Assembly (NCBI GenBank): GCA_963742955.1
Contig: CAVUOA010000008.1
Location: 248,001-312,000, forward strand
Direction: 5' to 3'
DNA: 64,000 nucleotides
From: CAVUOA01 sp963742955
GTDB taxonomy: Bacteria; Bacteroidota; Ignavibacteria; Tepidaquicellales; OLB5
Below, piece by piece: positions 10,372 through 18,210 of this stretch (positions are counted from its first letter, which is position 1; every line of letters starts with the position of its first letter). The translations under genes and the position numbers were made by a program. The notes under the pieces were generated by a model. The model saw only the letters and a program-made list of their open reading frames with translations, ran no database searches and was not told the DNA's origin.

Positions 10372-11766
10372 CTATTTTAAAAGAATCATTTTTTTAGTAT
10401 CGGAGTAATTATCTGTTTTCAAAGTATAGAAATACACACCGCTTGCAAAGCCGGCTGCATTCCAGTTTACAGTGTAAGTTCCAGCCGTTAATTCTTCATT
10501 AACAAGATTTGAAATTTCCCGTCCCAAAGCATCATACACAATGAGTTTTACAAATCCCGTTTTTGCAATTTGAAATTTAATATTAGAACCCGGATTAAAC
10601 GGGTTTGGATAATTTTGATATAACACAAATGAAGCCGGTACATTTGAACCCGGTTGCTTAATACCAATTAGTATATTTGAGAGTATTTTTGCAAGCGGTC
10701 CGCCGTAAGCTCCTAAGTCATTCCTTAACGTACCCATTGCCGGATACAAAGCGTGATTCATGTTATTGGGGTCTTCAGGGTCATTGTATATTGTGCTTGA
10801 ATCGCCTTTATCAATGCAGAGAGAAGCGGATAAAAGATAATAGTTACTATCGGCAAACATGGGTGAAACATCAATATTTCCGGCACCGGTATAGCCGCCC
10901 TGAACATCACAATAATTGACTATAAGGCTTCCGCTAAGCTGTGAGCCGTTAGGAGTTGTGTTTCCCCATATTATATTATTCCGCAGCGTAGAACTGCTGG
11001 AAGCATATACACCGCAAGTTCCAGTAAGCGCCGAATTATTCGCAATTGTATTGTTTTCAATAATTTTCGGACGAGAGTAAGAACCGTTAATCCACATACC
11101 TGCTCCCGAACTGTATGAATCGGAGCCGTAATTAACACAGATTATATTATTTCTGATATCTCCGCCTGCAAAATTTAAAACAATACCCGCGCCGTATCTT
11201 CCGGTATTGTTCATAATAATATTATTATAAATCCTCTGGTAACTGTCACCGGCTCTTATTCCGCCGCCGCCCGTGCTCGTTACACCGGTTAAGTCAATAC
11301 ACCGGTTATTATGAATAATATTAAACTGAATTACCGGTGTTGAAAAGGCAACCAGTATCCCGCCGCCCTCTCTATATCGTCCGGGACCGTGTTCGTCAGC
11401 CCATTTTGTGCCGCCACCGCCTGTAATTGTAAATCCCTGCAGCACTGTAGTGGAATCCTCGTGGCTGTTAAATATTACACAGCTTGCGCTGTCAGGCTGG
11501 GTGGGTGTACTGCCGTTTATTACCGTTGACCAGATATCAGAAGGATTGTGTGAGATATAGTACATGCTTGTCAGTACTATCATTTTCCCCCTGAAATTAA
11601 TGTTTTCATAATATATACCCGGCGCAACAAGTACAGTATCACCGTTTGAGGAAGCCAGTATTGCCGCTTGTATTGTCGAATAGCTTCCCGGTACATTTAT
11701 GATGTTTGAGTAAAGGTAGGGCTGAGTAACAAGAAATAAAAGAAATATTTTTAAATATTTTTTCAT
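10372..11766 (-). CDS. Secreted beta-helix protein with T9SS sorting domain
   Basis: The 464-residue precursor has a signal peptide (basic MKKYLK, then a hydrophobic stretch ending near YSN). INVPGSYSTIQAAILASSNGDTV follows, the classic opening of right-handed parallel beta-helix (pectate-lyase-like) proteins. The middle is rich in NNI/NNT turns (for example IIHNN, NNIIMNNTG, NNTIANNS), as expected for stacked coils. The last 85 residues, from LYQNYPNPFNPGS to SDTKKMILLK, form a type A T9SS C-terminal domain. This would direct the protein across the outer membrane and anchor or release it. No catalytic residues of a polysaccharide lyase can be identified, so the substrate is unknown. Confidence 0.88.
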   Translation of the reverse strand: MKKYLKIFLLFLVTQPYLYSNIINVPGSYSTIQAAILASSNGDTVLVAPGIYYENINFRGKMIVLTSMYYISHNPSDIWSTVINGSTPTQPDSASCVIFNSHEDSTTVLQGFTITGGGGTKWADEHGPGRYREGGGILVAFSTPVIQFNIIHNNRCIDLTGVTSTGGGGIRAGDSYQRIYNNIIMNNTGRYGAGIVLNFAGGDIRNNIICVNYGSDSYSSGAGMWINGSYSRPKIIENNTIANNSALTGTCGVYASSSSTLRNNIIWGNTTPNGSQLSGSLIVNYCDVQGGYTGAGNIDVSPMFADSNYYLLSASLCIDKGDSSTIYNDPEDPNNMNHALYPAMGTLRNDLGAYGGPLAKILSNILIGIKQPGSNVPASFVLYQNYPNPFNPGSNIKFQIAKTGFVKLIVYDALGREISNLVNEELTAGTYTVNWNAAGFASGVYFYTLKTDNYSDTKKMILLK

Positions 11767-11853
11767 GAAGTTTATTTAAAGTTTATTATTCTAAACTCTG
11801 TTTAATTTATCAGAGGAAATAAATAGGGCAGACTAATTTCTATAAAAATCTAA

Positions 11854-12741
11854 TCAGCTAAAGTTAAAAATCTCTTTAAAATTTTCACTGTCTAAAATCT
11901 TTCTGAGGCTTATAACAAAGTCAGGTGATTTTTGGAAAGGGTGTTCACGGAATAATGTCTGGCAATTGTTATCAAAATAATTATTCATTTCTTTCAGCTT
12001 CTCACCGGCCGCCTGCTCCACCTTATGATAATAGTTTTTGTAAAACCTTAGATTTGCGGGGTCAAGATAACCTGAAGTTATCATAGCTTTTGCTTTCTTA
12101 TCGCAATGGCAGGGGTTATCTTTTTTAATCAAACCGCATTTATTGTTCATAAAGTTGTACAGGTCTCTCCGGGCGCGGGAGAGCTTTTGCCTGAAATTTG
12201 CTTTCGTAATTTGCATAATATCGCTTCCTACTGCATCGCTCACGCCGAAAATTCCTCCCAGTATAAATATCAGGCGCTGTTCCCTATCCAGGCACAATAA
12301 CATTCCGAACATACAGGTAGTTTTAACCTCATCCAGAATCAATTTAGAATCAATAGGCAGTTCATTGGGGTCAGGCATTTCAAGGTCAGGTGTACCGTCA
12401 ATTCTTTTCCAGTAATCTCCGAATGTTGAAGCATGTTTTGCTTCTCCAATGCTTCTTTTCATATTCAGAACATGGTTTATCACAATCCGGTAAGCCCAGG
12501 TTCTGAAACTGCTTCTTCCCTGAAATGATGAAAGTTTTGTAATTATTTTGATGAGGACTTCCTGAGTAACATCTTTTGCTTCATCGGGATTAAAAACCAT
12601 CCTGAGTGCAATATTGTAAATCCAATCCTGATGCCTTCTTACCAATGATTCCAATGAAATCTTATCCCCCGAAATTGCTTCGCGGATAAGATTTTCATCT
12701 GTTTTATCGGTTGAATATTTCTCAGTGAAAGGATTTATCAT
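11854..12741 (-). CDS. ECF-type RNA polymerase sigma factor with Cys-rich C-terminal extension
   Basis: Region 2 is clear: LVRRHQDWIYNIALRM, DAKDVTQEVLIKI-like EAKDVTQEVL and FRTWAYRIVIN. Region 4 covers roughly residues 130-190, with DREQRLIFILGGIFGVSDA and ANFRQKLSRARRDLY as the helix-turn-helix. About 100 residues follow that minimal ECF factors lack, beginning NKCGLIKKDNPCHCDKK, a cysteine cluster that could bind metal or sense redox state. The rest of the tail is helical. No anti-sigma factor gene lies beside it. The protein should direct RNA polymerase to a small set of promoters; the signal is unknown. Confidence 0.88.
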   Translation of the reverse strand: MINPFTEKYSTDKTDENLIREAISGDKISLESLVRRHQDWIYNIALRMVFNPDEAKDVTQEVLIKIITKLSSFQGRSSFRTWAYRIVINHVLNMKRSIGEAKHASTFGDYWKRIDGTPDLEMPDPNELPIDSKLILDEVKTTCMFGMLLCLDREQRLIFILGGIFGVSDAVGSDIMQITKANFRQKLSRARRDLYNFMNNKCGLIKKDNPCHCDKKAKAMITSGYLDPANLRFYKNYYHKVEQAAGEKLKEMNNYFDNNCQTLFREHPFQKSPDFVISLRKILDSENFKEIFNFS

Positions 12742-12835
12742 ACCTATTTATTATTAGACATTATTTTTTGATGTGTGTGACAAAAGGGCAGGCAGAAATT
12801 TGTAAATATTTAAAAATCAAATTGTTAACCTATAT

Positions 12836-13198
12836 TTAAGGGTTATAAAGGGGGGTTACATCAATGTAAATAAAATAATCTTTTATTAAATCACCTGCCA
12901 TGCCGAACACATTTACAAAAGGAATTGTTAATTTGCTGCTGTCATGACGGGTATAAGTTACTTCTCCTTCATAAATGACATAGTCCGGTAAAACCCAAAA
13001 ATTAATATTTTTGTGGCTGATTCCCTTTATTGTAGTAAAGAAACCTGCTACAGCTTCTCTTATTGCAGGCTTACCTTTAGCAGCAGGCGCATTACCGAAT
13101 CTGAATTGTGCGTCATCAGTGACAAAACTCACAAACTTATCCGCATCCATTTCATCAATTGTTTTGAATAAAGAAAAAATTTTTTCTTTAACTTCCAT
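12836..13198 (-). CDS. SnoaL-like / NTF2-fold protein
   Basis: A 120-residue single-domain protein of the nuclear transport factor 2 superfamily. It has an N-terminal helix (KEKIFSLFKTIDEMDADKFVSFV), then TDDAQFRFGNAPAAKGKPAIREAV. The FGNAP/AKGKPAI segment is the conserved pocket edge of SnoaL-like proteins. The C-terminal strands read VIYEGEVTYTRHD and IPFVNVFGM. Such proteins are small-molecule-binding domains or isomerases; no catalytic residue can be assigned. It is a stand-alone gene upstream of the sigma factor gene, with 94 bases between them. Confidence 0.7.
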   Translation of the reverse strand: MEVKEKIFSLFKTIDEMDADKFVSFVTDDAQFRFGNAPAAKGKPAIREAVAGFFTTIKGISHKNINFWVLPDYVIYEGEVTYTRHDSSKLTIPFVNVFGMAGDLIKDYFIYIDVTPLYNP

Positions 13199-13302
13199 TT
13201 AGAGTTCCTTTCTGTAATTGAGTTAATGATAAAACACTAAAGCTAAGGATTTTTTTTGTCTTTAGGAACACAAATAATAAGTAGTTGAAATTTACGATAA
13301 AT

Positions 13303-13330
13303 AAAAAAAGCGGCATTGAGCCGCTTTTTT
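13303..13330. terminator. Intrinsic terminator
   Basis: AAAAAAAGCGGC-ATTGA-GCCGCTTTTTT is a strong symmetric hairpin. It lies just after the end of the minus-strand DUF2892 gene and before the SnoaL-like gene. Confidence 0.85.
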
Positions 13331-13351
13331 ATAAAAAATCAACAAATCTGA

Positions 13352-13549
13352 TTAATGGGTTGGCTGACTGGTCTTGCAGGTTGATAAACCGAAAATTGAA
13401 TATGCGGGACACCAGTTTATCGCAGCTGTTAAAAGGGGTACTATTCCTACTAATCCCCACCAGCTTTGAAAATAAAAACCTAATAAAACAATAATTAAAC
13501 CAAGTATTACCCTGATTGACCTGTCTATTTTTCCTATGTTACTTGACAT
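13352..13549 (-). CDS. DUF2892 (YgaP-like) small inner-membrane protein
   Basis: The 65-residue protein starts NIGKIDRSIRVILGLIIVLLG, the standard opening of DUF2892, and contains two hydrophobic helices separated by FQSWWGLVGI. A WCPAYSIFGLSTC segment is typical of YgaP-like domains. The ATG is preceded by AGGAG at good spacing. About 75 bases upstream of the start codon is a perfect TGTGACA-A-TGTCACA palindrome, so it is probably controlled by the Crp/Fnr-family regulator encoded directly upstream. DUF2892 domains are often associated with rhodanese or redox regulators, but their role is not established. Confidence 0.85.
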   Translation of the reverse strand: MSSNIGKIDRSIRVILGLIIVLLGFYFQSWWGLVGIVPLLTAAINWCPAYSIFGLSTCKTSQPTH

Positions 13550-13623
13550 TTTTGCGTTCTCCTATGTAAATTTTAAATTGTTTTTAACTATTACAAAGTT
13601 AACACGCAAACACTGTATATCTA

Positions 13624-13638
13624 TGTGACAATGTCACA
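13624..13638. promoter_or_regulatory. Crp/Fnr-type operator palindrome
   Basis: TGTGACA-A-TGTCACA is a perfect 7-1-7 inverted repeat (TGTGA-N5-TCACA). It sits directly after the Crp/Fnr gene stop and before the DUF2892 gene, about 40-50 bases upstream of a TAATAG -10-like hexamer on the minus strand. The position suits activation or autoregulated repression. Confidence 0.65.
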
Positions 13639-13639
13639 G

Positions 13640-14323
13640 TCAGGAAGATTTTTTTGCTTTTTTCCTCAGTTCGGACGGATTGAGTATTGAAATTTGGCCT
13701 CTGGTGGATGAAATTAACATTTCGTGCTCTAAATCTTTAATAATCCTGGTTACAACTTCCCTTGAGGTACCAATTTCAGCAGCTATTTGCTGGTGAGTTA
13801 AATTGACTATTCCCGCTTCATCAGGAGGGTTATTTAGAAGTAATTCCGCTATTCTTGAATCAACCCGCTTGAATGCAACTTCTTCAACAACCATAATAAC
13901 GCTTGAAAGGCGTTTGGCAAGAATTTCAAAAACATACTTCCGCCATGCATCGAATTTGCTAATCCATTCTCTGAATACATTTGCCGGAATCAGAAATGCT
14001 TCCGAGTCTTCTTCTGCAACAGCTATTGCCGGGTAAAGCGAATCACTTAATATACATGATACAGTTAAAATACAGCTTTCGCCTTTTTCAAACCTGTAGA
14101 GTGTTACTTCTCTTCCGCTCTCACCTTCTTTGAAGACTCTAACCCGCCCAGAAAGCAGCAGAGCAAAAAAGGTGCAATTGTCTTTTTCAATAAATATAAA
14201 TTCTCCTGCTGGAATCTTTTTTAGAATTGCGTATTGCTTTAATTGTTCCTGCAGTTCGGCGCCGGCTTCCTCTATAGCCGGGTAATTTTCAATTAATTCT
14301 TTAAACTTTTTTTCATCAACCAT
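13640..14323 (-). CDS. Crp/Fnr-family transcriptional regulator
   Basis: The 227-residue protein has an N-terminal cyclic-nucleotide-type effector domain (residues about 20-140, with LLSGRVRVFKEGESGREVTLYRFEKGESC). A long dimerisation helix follows, then a winged helix-turn-helix: LTHQQIAAEIGTSREVVTRIIKDLE, where SREVVTR is the recognition helix. It lacks the arginine-serine cAMP signature of Crp and the N-terminal cysteine cluster of Fnr. The cysteines in ESCILTVSC could matter for sensing; this is inference. The gene is eight bases downstream of a small helical protein and follows an Fe-S ferredoxin gene. A palindrome matching the family's sites follows it. Confidence 0.9.
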   Translation of the reverse strand: MVDEKKFKELIENYPAIEEAGAELQEQLKQYAILKKIPAGEFIFIEKDNCTFFALLLSGRVRVFKEGESGREVTLYRFEKGESCILTVSCILSDSLYPAIAVAEEDSEAFLIPANVFREWISKFDAWRKYVFEILAKRLSSVIMVVEEVAFKRVDSRIAELLLNNPPDEAGIVNLTHQQIAAEIGTSREVVTRIIKDLEHEMLISSTRGQISILNPSELRKKAKKSS

Positions 14324-14331
14324 TTAAATTG

Positions 14332-14562
14332 TTAATCTTTATTCATCTTATAATAATGGCGGGTTTTAACTTTCGCAAGCTGCCTGTCAATAATTTGTTT
14401 TGCAAGTAAATAAGGGAAATCGCCGTTCCCATTCTGTAAATAGAGTTCATGGACTCTCTGCTGGTCAAGGTCTATCCGGTATAGTATGTTCTGAAGTTTC
14501 TCAAAATTATTTTCCATCATTTCTTTTATCTTTTCTGCAAGAACTCTCTCTATTTCAGTCAT
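14332..14562 (-). CDS. Small helical hypothetical protein
   Basis: 76 residues, highly charged and predicted all-helical: IERVLAEKIKEMMENNFEKLQNILYRIDLDQQRV, then LLAKQIIDRQLAKVKTRHYY. No cysteines, signal peptide or membrane segment. It overlaps the end of the ferredoxin gene by eight bases and sits eight bases before the Crp/Fnr gene, so it belongs to that operon. I do not recognise the family. Confidence 0.7.
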   Translation of the reverse strand: MTEIERVLAEKIKEMMENNFEKLQNILYRIDLDQQRVHELYLQNGNGDFPYLLAKQIIDRQLAKVKTRHYYKMNKD

Positions 14563-15043
14563 AACATATGAATCTTTCCTGCACCAGCAAATCGTTAATT
14601 ATCTTTTTTTCCGGAAAATTAAAATCTTCGTTTAACACTCTGAATGTTTCTTCCGCAAAAAATGAATCGTCTTCCGTTTTAATAATATCCTTTCCTTCGT
14701 ATGATACCATATACCGTTCAACCGGATTACCGCCTATAAGGTGTTCCTGAATGATGGTTTCAAGAACTTCGGGTGAGCATGAGTGATACCAAACTCCTTC
14801 GGGATAAACTACAGCTATCGGTCCATTTGTGCATAACCTGAGGCAATTGGCTTTGGTTCTGAATACTCCCCCATCACCCGTCAAATTCAGTTCGTCAAGT
14901 CTCTTCTTAAGATATTCCCATGATTTCATGCCTTCTTCCATACTGCAGCATTTCGGTTTGCTCTGGTCACAGCATAAAAAGATATGGCGTTTTATCTTAT
15001 CAATCCCGAGTTTTTCAGCTTTGTGGATTAATTTTTCACTCAT
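14555..15043 (-). CDS. Thioredoxin-like 2Fe-2S ferredoxin with C-terminal extension
   Basis: The first 100 residues match thioredoxin-like [2Fe-2S] ferredoxins: RHIFLCCDQSKPKCC, then RTKANCLRLCTNGPIAVVYPEGVWY and the HLIGGNPVE ending. The cysteines in the first loop and the C-x3-C pair in the second would bind the cluster. The first loop has extra cysteines (CC...CC), so the exact ligands are uncertain. About 50 residues follow that the family usually lacks (from YEGKDIIKTED to QERFICYD). It likely acts in cytoplasmic electron transfer or cluster sensing. It lies in an operon with a Crp/Fnr regulator. Confidence 0.85.
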   Translation of the reverse strand: MSEKLIHKAEKLGIDKIKRHIFLCCDQSKPKCCSMEEGMKSWEYLKKRLDELNLTGDGGVFRTKANCLRLCTNGPIAVVYPEGVWYHSCSPEVLETIIQEHLIGGNPVERYMVSYEGKDIIKTEDDSFFAEETFRVLNEDFNFPEKKIINDLLVQERFICYD

Positions 15044-15070
15044 TATAAGAATTTCAGTAAATTTAGAGAA

Positions 15071-15256
15071 TTATTCAGTTTGAAACGCTTCGAAATCCAG
15101 AACAGTGTTACCGTCAGTAACAAATTTAATGTTTATAGGATTACAGCATACTTCACAATCCTCAATGTAGTCCTGTTCCTGAACAGATAGGTCTAATATC
15201 GCAGATATTAGTTCGCCGCAGTACGGGCAGTTATATTCATAATTTAATTGTTCCAT
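15071..15256 (-). CDS. CPXCG-motif cysteine-rich small protein
   Basis: 61 residues with CPYCGE near the N-terminus and DYIEDCEVCCNPI in the second half. The two C-x2-C pairs form a zinc-ribbon-like knuckle, as in the Cys-rich CPXCG family. Length and motif spacing are normal for this family, whose function is unknown. It lies 43 bases after the M3 peptidase gene and 27 before the ferredoxin gene, probably in one transcript. Confidence 0.85.
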   Translation of the reverse strand: MEQLNYEYNCPYCGELISAILDLSVQEQDYIEDCEVCCNPINIKFVTDGNTVLDFEAFQTE

Positions 15257-15298
15257 AACCGGAAAAATTCACAGTTATATTAAACCGGCTGAAAGTAT

Positions 15299-17002
15299 CT
15301 AGTTAAGCGTATAGTCTTTCGAATCAAAATCATCCAGCCATTTTTCTACATCACCCACAAATGATTTAACACAGTTCTTATCAAACGGTGAAATTAAATT
15401 AGCAAGTTTAACCAGCTCGAGGAAAGATTTACTGCCGCCTGCCCTGCATAATTTAATATAATCTTTTAAAGCCTGTTCTTCGTTTTCGTTTGAGCGTTTC
15501 CAGAACTGGAATGCGCAGATTTGTGCTAAACAGTAATCGATATAATAAAAAGGTGACATATAGATATGCCTTTGCTGCTGCCATCTTCCGCCTTTTTCAA
15601 GAAATTCATTACCGTCATAATCTATGTAAGGCATATATTTCTTTTCTATATCCAGCCAGGCTTTATTTCTCATTTCCGGTGTTGCATCAGGGTTATCATA
15701 TACATAATGCTGGAATTCATCTACTGAAACTCCATAGGGAATAAAAATAAGAGAACCTTTTAAATGCGAATATTTAAATTTTTCAGCCTGTTCTTTGAAG
15801 AAACAGTTCATCCATGGCCATGTAAGAAATTCCATGCTCATTGAATGAATCTCGCATGCTTCAAGGGTTGGTGAAAAATATTCGGGTATGGAGAAATCTT
15901 TGCTTGAATAAGCCTGGAATGCATGACCTGCTTCGTGTGTCAAAACTTCAACATCTCCGGAAGTTCCGTTAAAATTCGAAAAGATAAACGGGCTCTTATA
16001 TTTTTCAATGAATGTGCAGTACCCGCCGCCGTCTTTGCCCTTTTTAGTGACTAAGTCCATCAATTCGTTATCCACCATGAAATTAAAGAATTCGGCTGTT
16101 TCTGGAGAGAGCTCGTTGTACATTTTCACAGCGCAGTTTACAATCCATTCCGGTTTGCCATCAGGTTTAGCATTTCCGTCTTTGTAATCAATAGGCTGGT
16201 CATAGTATTTGAATGAATCAATCCCGAGTCGTTTGCTCTGCCTGTTCTTCAGTTTAACTGCTATAGGCACAATATAGTCTTCCACCTGTTTTCTGAACAC
16301 GGCCACCATATCGGCATTATAATCTGTTCTTCCCATTCTTGCGTATCCCATTTCTACATAATTCTTATATCCAAGTGTCTTTGCCATACGGTGCCTGACC
16401 TTAACAAGTTCGCCATATAAGTTATCAAATTCTTCGGCATGTTCAGCAAAAAACTTCCATTTTGCTTCGTTGGCAAGCTTCCTGGTTTCACGGTCAGTAG
16501 ATTCCATAAAAGGCGCAAGCCCTGCGAGGTTTCTTTCCTCTCCCTCAAAAAATATTTTAGCTGAAGCAATCAATTTTGTATAATCTGTTTTCAGTTTATT
16601 TTCCAGCTTGAGGTCATCTACTATTTCAGGTGAATGGGTTTTGATAATTGTTTCAGCAAAAGCAAAGAGCTGTTTGCCCCATTTCTCTTCAAGATTTTTT
16701 CTGAATTTTGACTTTAATATCGAACGGTAGTAATCGGTAATCAGACCCTCATATACAGGCGTCACGGAATCAAAAAAATTCTGTTCAAATTCATACTCCT
16801 TATTGGTTGTTTCGATGGTGTATTTAATGCCGGAAACAGTATTCATAGTCTGGAATTCCATTCTCAGGTCATTAATTTCTTTCATAACGGCATCCTGAAC
16901 TTCAAAATTTTCAGCGCTGTCAAATATCTCCAGTAAAGAATCGAATTTCTCTTCAAATAACTTAATATCGGGCCTTTTGTATTCTATCTCGCTAAATTTC
17001 AT
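15299..17002 (-). CDS. M3-family oligoendopeptidase (PepF type)
   Basis: A 567-residue cytoplasmic zinc metallopeptidase that degrades oligopeptides. The catalytic motif is HEAGH at residues 356-360 in EVLTHEAGHAFQAYSS. The third zinc ligand is probably in the ACEIHSMSMEF helix about 25-30 residues later. The N-terminal half is the helical cover domain of the family (KLANEAKWKFFAEHAEEFD). There is no signal peptide. It is the first gene of a minus-strand series ending with the Crp/Fnr regulator. Substrates are not predictable. Confidence 0.93.
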   Translation of the reverse strand: MKFSEIEYKRPDIKLFEEKFDSLLEIFDSAENFEVQDAVMKEINDLRMEFQTMNTVSGIKYTIETTNKEYEFEQNFFDSVTPVYEGLITDYYRSILKSKFRKNLEEKWGKQLFAFAETIIKTHSPEIVDDLKLENKLKTDYTKLIASAKIFFEGEERNLAGLAPFMESTDRETRKLANEAKWKFFAEHAEEFDNLYGELVKVRHRMAKTLGYKNYVEMGYARMGRTDYNADMVAVFRKQVEDYIVPIAVKLKNRQSKRLGIDSFKYYDQPIDYKDGNAKPDGKPEWIVNCAVKMYNELSPETAEFFNFMVDNELMDLVTKKGKDGGGYCTFIEKYKSPFIFSNFNGTSGDVEVLTHEAGHAFQAYSSKDFSIPEYFSPTLEACEIHSMSMEFLTWPWMNCFFKEQAEKFKYSHLKGSLIFIPYGVSVDEFQHYVYDNPDATPEMRNKAWLDIEKKYMPYIDYDGNEFLEKGGRWQQQRHIYMSPFYYIDYCLAQICAFQFWKRSNENEEQALKDYIKLCRAGGSKSFLELVKLANLISPFDKNCVKSFVGDVEKWLDDFDSKDYTLN

Positions 17003-17157
17003 TAGTAAGAAACCTTTCTTTAATTAGTTATTGCTTTGTAGGCAAAATGAAAGTTTAGATAATAATCTTTTAGTTAGGTACAAGAACTTAAAAATACCAA
17101 AAAAAATTCTAAATTTTAATTAAAAAATAAATAAATCTGCAAATATTTTTAACAGAG

Positions 17158-17186
17158 TTGACAATATAATAAAATTTCTATATTAT
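17158..17186 (+). promoter_or_regulatory. Sigma70-like promoter with imperfect inverted repeat
   Basis: TTGACA at 17158-17163 and TATTAT at 17181-17186 are separated by 17 bases, close to the ideal sigma70 promoter. CAATATAATA and TATATTATTG around the -10 form a near-palindrome, a possible operator for the MarR-domain protein encoded next. Confidence 0.6.
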
Positions 17187-17232
17187 TGAAGCACTTATAT
17201 AAGCCCTTATGTATAATTAATTGTTTTAACTA

Positions 17233-18189
17233 ATGGAATTCATTAAACAATTGGAAGAACTGGCATTTGCAACGCGTCTAAAACTGCTCAATGAGCGTCT
17301 TATTCAGGATGCGGCAAAGGTATATAAATCGATTGATATTGATTTTGAGCCGAGATGGTTTCCTATATTCTACCTGTTAAACTTAAAATCACCGCTGTCA
17401 ATAACGGAAATATCATCGGAGCTAAGTATTTCACAGCCCGCAGTAACCCAGATTGCCGACATACTTACAAAGAAAGGTTATGTATCGCAAATAAAAGATA
17501 AAAGTGATACAAGAAAACGGATGCTTTCTCTTTCAAAAAAAGCAAAAGAACTGATACCACGGCTTGAACCTGTTTGGGACAGCTTTGGCAGCGCCCACAG
17601 AAGCTTATTTAATTCCACGGGATATGACGTGATGCTGATGATAGAAAAAATTGAAGATGCACTTGATAAGAAAGATATGTTTTCAAGAATTACCGATGAA
17701 ATTAAAAAAAGGCAATGCAAAAGCATTGAAATTGTTGAATACATTCCTGAATACAGATTATACTTTAAATCTTTGAATTATGAATGGCTCAAAAAATATT
17801 TTTGGGTTGAAAAGGAAGATGAAGAAATGCTTTCAAATCCTGAAAGTATCATCATCGGAAAAGGAGGGTTTATTTTCTTTGCAAAAGAAAAAGATGAAGT
17901 ACTCGGCACAGCAGCAGTTATAAAACACGAAAACGGTACTTATGAACTTGCTAAAATGTGTGTAACCGAAAAGGCGCAGGGAAGACAAATTGGCAAGAAA
18001 CTGGCGCTGGCGGCAATTGAAAAGATTAAAAAAGAAAATACAGACTCAATGTTTCTTGAAACCAGTAAACGCCTCCAGGCTGCCTGTTATCTGTACAAAA
18101 AGCTCGGATTCCAACAGGTAGAATATGATGAAGGAGAGCACTCAAAATACGGACGCGCTTCAATTAAAATGAAATTAAACTTAAACTAA
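17233..18189 (+). CDS. MarR-family regulator fused to GNAT acetyltransferase
   Basis: Residues 1-145 form a MarR winged helix: LSITEISSELSISQPAVTQIADILTKKGYVSQIKDKSDTRKRMLSLSKKAKEL, with SQPAVTQI as the recognition helix and DTRKRM in the wing. Residues about 165-315 are a GNAT domain. It has VLGTAAVIKHENGTYELAKMCVTEKAQGRQIGKKL, where the Q/RxxGxG/A-like loop QGRQIGKKL binds acetyl-CoA, then LETSKRLQAACYLYKKLGF. Such fusions probably couple ligand or DNA binding to acetylation of an unknown substrate. It has its own near-consensus promoter and precedes the S41 protease gene by 21 bases. Confidence 0.9.
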   Translation: MEFIKQLEELAFATRLKLLNERLIQDAAKVYKSIDIDFEPRWFPIFYLLNLKSPLSITEISSELSISQPAVTQIADILTKKGYVSQIKDKSDTRKRMLSLSKKAKELIPRLEPVWDSFGSAHRSLFNSTGYDVMLMIEKIEDALDKKDMFSRITDEIKKRQCKSIEIVEYIPEYRLYFKSLNYEWLKKYFWVEKEDEEMLSNPESIIIGKGGFIFFAKEKDEVLGTAAVIKHENGTYELAKMCVTEKAQGRQIGKKLALAAIEKIKKENTDSMFLETSKRLQAACYLYKKLGFQQVEYDEGEHSKYGRASIKMKLNLN

Positions 18190-18210
18190 TTAGTTATAAA
18201 GGAGAACCGA

